From an uncultured Anaerocolumna sp. (GTDB lineage: Bacteria; Bacillota; Clostridia; Lachnospirales; Lachnospiraceae): a DNA stretch of 6,885 bases. The notes beneath the pieces are model-generated. The model had not been told where the DNA came from, made no database searches, and saw nothing but the letters and a program-made list of their open reading frames with translations. Where the stretch lies: positions 1 to 6,885 of the forward strand of contig CALDJN010000004.1 of NCBI GenBank assembly GCA_937901695.1, written 5' to 3'. Below, one piece after another: positions 5,105 through 6,885 of the stretch (the stretch's first letter is position 1; every line of letters begins with the position of its first letter). A program made the translations under genes and the position numbers.

Positions 5105-5173
5105 ATTTTATCTCCTCCCTATTGCTTCAATTACTAAATTTAGGATTGCAATTGTGCAATCAAATTATAAAAA

Positions 5174-5476
5174 TTAAAAATATACATGAGGTAATTTCTT
5201 TTCTTCGTCATCAGCCTGAAAATTTCTTTTAACAAATATTACGTTTTTATCTTGTTTTTGTATAACATACTTATTTAACCAATTGACGAAGGCTTCACTT
5301 CCAAAACACAATGCATCATTATTAAAACAATCCTTTGTCCAATACTCATGATGATTGCTTTTATCAGATATCCACATATCAAATTTTTTAACATATTCTA
5401 TTATATTATTTGAGATATAATCTGGGCATTCAATCATATCAAACTCATAAGTCCAGTTCAATAATACTTTCCCCAT
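5174..5476 (-). CDS. Conserved-looking hypothetical protein, 100 aa
   Basis: The family has no name that I can give. It is a soluble, acidic protein rich in Trp, Tyr and Asn with no signal peptide or membrane helix. It begins MGKVLLNWTYEFDMIECPDY, followed by a helix (ISNNIIEYVKKFDMWI), a His/Trp-rich loop (NHHEYWTKD), then ALCFGSEAFVNWLNKYVI and a basic NVIFVKRNF strand, ending KKLPHVYF. The compact alternation of strands and helices suggests one small domain, similar in size to many toxin-immunity or anti-phage accessory proteins, but no partner is visible. The start is strongly supported by AGGAGG five bases before the ATG. It is the first gene of the leftward accessory run and lies about 60 bases downstream of a predicted promoter with an extended -10. 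Confidence 0.7.
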   Translation of the reverse strand: MGKVLLNWTYEFDMIECPDYISNNIIEYVKKFDMWISDKSNHHEYWTKDCFNNDALCFGSEAFVNWLNKYVIQKQDKNVIFVKRNFQADDEEKKLPHVYF

Positions 5477-5541
5477 ATTCCCCTCCTACATGATTTTAGT
5501 TGTTCGCAATCGATTACAATTCAGATTTAACTATATTGCAT

Positions 5542-5571
5542 ATTATAACACATATTACCATATTATTTCCA
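5542..5571 (-). promoter_or_regulatory. Predicted extended -10 promoter of the accessory gene run
   Basis: Read leftward, TGTTATAAT (with TATAAT at 5542-5547) is a perfect extended -10 element. TGGAAA (5566-5571) lies 18 bases upstream and matches -35 consensus at 4 of 6 positions. Transcription would begin near 5535 and serve the 100-aa gene and probably the membrane protein and methyltransferase beyond it. Confidence 0.55.
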
Positions 5572-5998
5572 TGACTTTCTTACACTTATAAGATAGGTAT
5601 GCTAAATCCATACATTTATTTGTTCATATTATCAACCTTTTATTGCGATAGAACCATTAATAAAAAGGAACAACTACATTAACTGTAATCACTCCTTTTC
5701 TTTCAGAACAACCTTATGAAAATTTGCCCTGTTGTTAACGGTTTGTATACCGTTGGTGGCATTGCATCTTTTTGCCTAATGTTTGTTCCTAAGTTTATGT
5801 AAAATATGAAACTATAAAACGATCAAGATATGTAAAAATCATAAAAATCAATATAGCATTCCTTCGAGAATTGTATTTAGTTAGTATAGAATTTATATGA
5901 GCAGGTAAATGAAGTAGCAGCCATAATTGGCTATTACCTTTTCTAAAATGAACTTAACCATAAAAATATATCTTGTATAGTTTCAAAATTCTAGTGTT
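5572..5998. other. Gene-free AT-rich stretch
   Basis: No convincing gene was found on either strand between the promoter at 5542-5571 and the doubtful ORF at 5999-6184. It contains the hairpin cluster at 5707-5776. It also has an imperfect inverted repeat, AGGTAA (5903-5908) and TAGC (5915-5918) against GCTA (5930-5933) and TTACCT (5934-5939), followed on the plus strand by TTTTCT and possibly a weak terminator. A leftward open stretch near 5708-5815 (PPTVYKPLTTGQIFIRLF, then TGA) is too short and lacks a start signal. Confidence 0.5.
5707..5776. other. Cluster of three consecutive inverted repeats (possible structured RNA or element end)
   Basis: Three hairpin-forming pairs lie almost end to end: AACAAC (5707-5712) with GTTGTT (5731-5736), AACGGT (5737-5742) with ACCGTT (5749-5754), and GGCA (5758-5761) with TGCC (5773-5776). 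The first two are perfect 6-bp stems and the third is weak. The stretch is richer in G and C than its surroundings. The strand of any transcript is unknown and no known RNA family was recognised. Confidence 0.3.
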
Positions 5999-6184
5999 CT
6001 AGTCTTCTTTTCTTCCCATGGATACCTCTCTGCGAACAGTTTTTCTATTATATATCTCTTTCATTGAAAAGCTTGTTTTTAAGGCTAATTTAATGTAAGC
6101 TACTATTTCTTCTGTTTTTATAGGAATTGTGGAACAATTTCCTATTGCACAAAAAGAGCTATAGGCATCGTGTAAAAATGACAT
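5999..6184 (-). CDS. Doubtful small ORF, 61 codons
   Basis: The frame reads MSFLHDAYSSFCAIGNCSTI, then PIKTEEIVAYIKLALKTSFS, then MKEIYNRKTVRREVSMGRKE and D. The middle part (KTEEIVAYIKLALKTSF) looks like an amphipathic helix and the end is strongly basic, so composition is protein-like. Against it, there is no Shine-Dalgarno sequence before the ATG, an in-frame TAG lies two codons upstream, and it starts about 33 bases after a good terminator for the isomerase gene with no clear promoter of its own. It could be a short real protein, a remnant of a longer gene, or chance. The family was not recognised. Confidence 0.3.
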   Translation of the reverse strand: MSFLHDAYSSFCAIGNCSTIPIKTEEIVAYIKLALKTSFSMKEIYNRKTVRREVSMGRKED

Positions 6185-6216
6185 AAGCTATATTCGCTGA
6201 GGCAGCAAAGTTAAAA

Positions 6217-6247
6217 GCATCAATTCCATAACTATCGGAATTGATGC
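6217..6247 (-). terminator. Hairpin terminator downstream of the isomerase gene
   Basis: GCATCAATTCC (6217-6227) and GGAATTGATGC (6237-6247) form a perfect 11-bp stem with a 9-base loop, extended by one A-T pair. Leftward it is followed by TTTTAACTTT, which fits termination of the rpiB-like transcript about 105 bases past its stop. Rightward it is followed by TCTCTTTTCTTTT, so it may work in both directions. Confidence 0.75.
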
Positions 6248-6293
6248 TCTCTTTTCTTTTATCCTTGACATAGAGTGCGGTTTATTAACCATT

Positions 6294-6322
6294 AAATAGC
6301 TAGGATTATTAAAGCTATTTTT
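6294..6322. repeat. 8-bp inverted repeat with T-run
   Basis: AAATAGCT (6294-6301) and AGCTATTT (6313-6320) are separated by 11 bases. On the plus strand the second arm runs into five T's (6318-6322), giving a weak terminator-like shape, but no plus-strand gene ends here. It may be a secondary hairpin in the 3' trailer of the isomerase transcript. Confidence 0.4.
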
Positions 6323-6352
6323 CAACAGCCTCATATATAGGAAGGGTAGTTC

Positions 6353-6808
6353 TTAACTTTGTTTTATAAAAGATTGTTCGTATTCCATTATCTTATCCAC
6401 TTTAGGGATGGAAGTGCCGCCTGAGAATTCACTATCCAACCAAATATCAATCAGATATTTAGCAAGCTCCACGCCAATAACACGTTCACCAATACACATA
6501 ACTTGGGCATTATTGCTTTTTCTGGAACGTTCAGCCGAATAAGGATCATGACAAACCGCTGCCCTGATACCTGGAACTTTATTTGCCGAAATAGCCATTC
6601 CTATTCCTGTTCCGCACAGTAAGATTCCTCTTTCAAAATCTCCTTTTGCTATTGCTTGGGCGACGGTTACCGCTACATCCGGATATAATACAACAGCACC
6701 TTTTTTTGCGCCAAAATCTTTATATTCTATGTTCTTTGTCTTTAAGTGCTTCATGACCTCAACTTTCAGATTATAAGCAGCTTCATCGCAACCAATTGCC
6801 AATTTCAT
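6353..6808 (-). CDS. rpiB: RpiB/LacA/LacB-family sugar-phosphate isomerase with altered active site
   Basis: At 151 residues this is a full-length member of the family that interconverts aldose and ketose phosphates in the cytoplasm. It aligns through its length with E. coli RpiB as I recall it: IGCDEAAYNLK at the start, GILLCGTGIGMAISANK (61-77) with the catalytic base Cys65 (E. coli Cys66), then GIRAAVCHDPYSAERSRK (80-97), NNAQVMCIGERVIGVELAK and a final GG-x-x-x-x-KVDKIMEYE helix. Two E. coli catalytic histidines are missing: His10 is Glu9 and His99 is Ser98. NNAQ replaces HND-type residues, resembling actinobacterial-type RpiB and erythrulose-phosphate isomerases. The substrate may therefore not be ribose 5-phosphate, and the symbol marks the family only. 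AGAGGTG seven bases before the ATG supports the start. It appears to be a single gene or the last of an operon from the right, and ends before the terminator at 6217-6247. Confidence 0.9.
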   Translation of the reverse strand: MKLAIGCDEAAYNLKVEVMKHLKTKNIEYKDFGAKKGAVVLYPDVAVTVAQAIAKGDFERGILLCGTGIGMAISANKVPGIRAAVCHDPYSAERSRKSNNAQVMCIGERVIGVELAKYLIDIWLDSEFSGGTSIPKVDKIMEYEQSFIKQS

Positions 6809-6835
6809 ATAATCACCTCTTTTAATCCGCAGGTA

Positions 6836-6851
6836 GTGTCAAGTCTGACAC
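6836..6851. promoter_or_regulatory. Inverted repeat upstream of the isomerase gene
   Basis: GTGTCA (6836-6841) and TGACAC (6846-6851) form a perfect 6-bp stem around AGTC, and G-C pairs beyond two mismatches extend it. It lies 28 bases before the isomerase ATG, where an operator or a leader hairpin would sit. On the plus strand it is followed by CCCATTTTTT, so a rightward terminator shape also exists. The remnant of an insertion-sequence end is another possibility. Confidence 0.4.
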
Positions 6852-6885
6852 CCCATTTTTTATATAAAACCTTTTATTTTCAAGG

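Noticed and set aside
6265..6297. Plus-strand promoter starting with a perfect TTGACA at 6265-6270
   Set aside because: No acceptable -10 lies 16-18 bases downstream and no plus-strand gene follows.
6311..6335. Possible insertion-sequence terminal repeat (TTTTTCAACAGCCTC)
   Set aside because: It resembles ends of some transposons only vaguely; no partner repeat, target duplication or transposase is present.

Overview
The window is AT-rich with AT-rich codon use, strong GGAGG-type ribosome-binding sites and protein families typical of gut or soil Clostridia. My best guess is a member of the Lachnospiraceae or a close relative, inferred from protein style only. No RNA gene, CRISPR array, transposase or replication origin was recognised.

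Left part (1-1624): a sugar-utilisation locus. The first 70 codons of a GH2 beta-galactosidase run leftward out of the window. A LacI/GalR-family repressor gene is transcribed rightward, away from it. The shared intergenic region has a recognisable promoter for each gene. It also carries four copies of an odd-centred palindrome, TTTA(G/C)TAAA, arranged as two equally spaced pairs that cover the -35 of the lacZ promoter and the -35/spacer of the repressor promoter. This fits a repressor that controls both lacZ and itself. The repressor gene ends in a leftward terminator hairpin and is followed by a large bidirectional terminator.

Middle part (1628-5571): an all-leftward accessory region of small cargo genes. 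Read in transcription order, these are a conserved hypothetical protein (100 aa), a five-helix membrane protein starting with a GADGPTS motif, a SAM methyltransferase lacking its C-terminus, gene fragments, a 140-aa hypothetical protein, a decayed coding frame, a Cys-rich DUF3795-like protein and a membrane-anchored hypothetical protein. A 65-bp sequence encoding a coiled-coil tail (VDYxEL...ENERLRK) occurs twice (58 of 65 positions identical). Each copy lies just upstream of an unrelated gene. With the truncated methyltransferase and the two orphan C-terminal fragments, this suggests a region shaped by duplication, deletion and recombination.

Right part (5572-6885): a gene-poor stretch with several hairpins and one doubtful 61-codon ORF, a clear hairpin terminator, then a leftward RpiB/LacAB-family sugar-phosphate isomerase. 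The isomerase keeps the catalytic cysteine but lacks both histidines used by E. coli RpiB, which suggests a substrate other than ribose 5-phosphate.

The most interesting items are the paired operator array, the repeated coiled-coil tail at gene junctions, the GADGPTS membrane protein, the histidine-less RpiB homologue and the three-hairpin cluster at 5707-5776. No complete new system could be demonstrated from this sequence alone.
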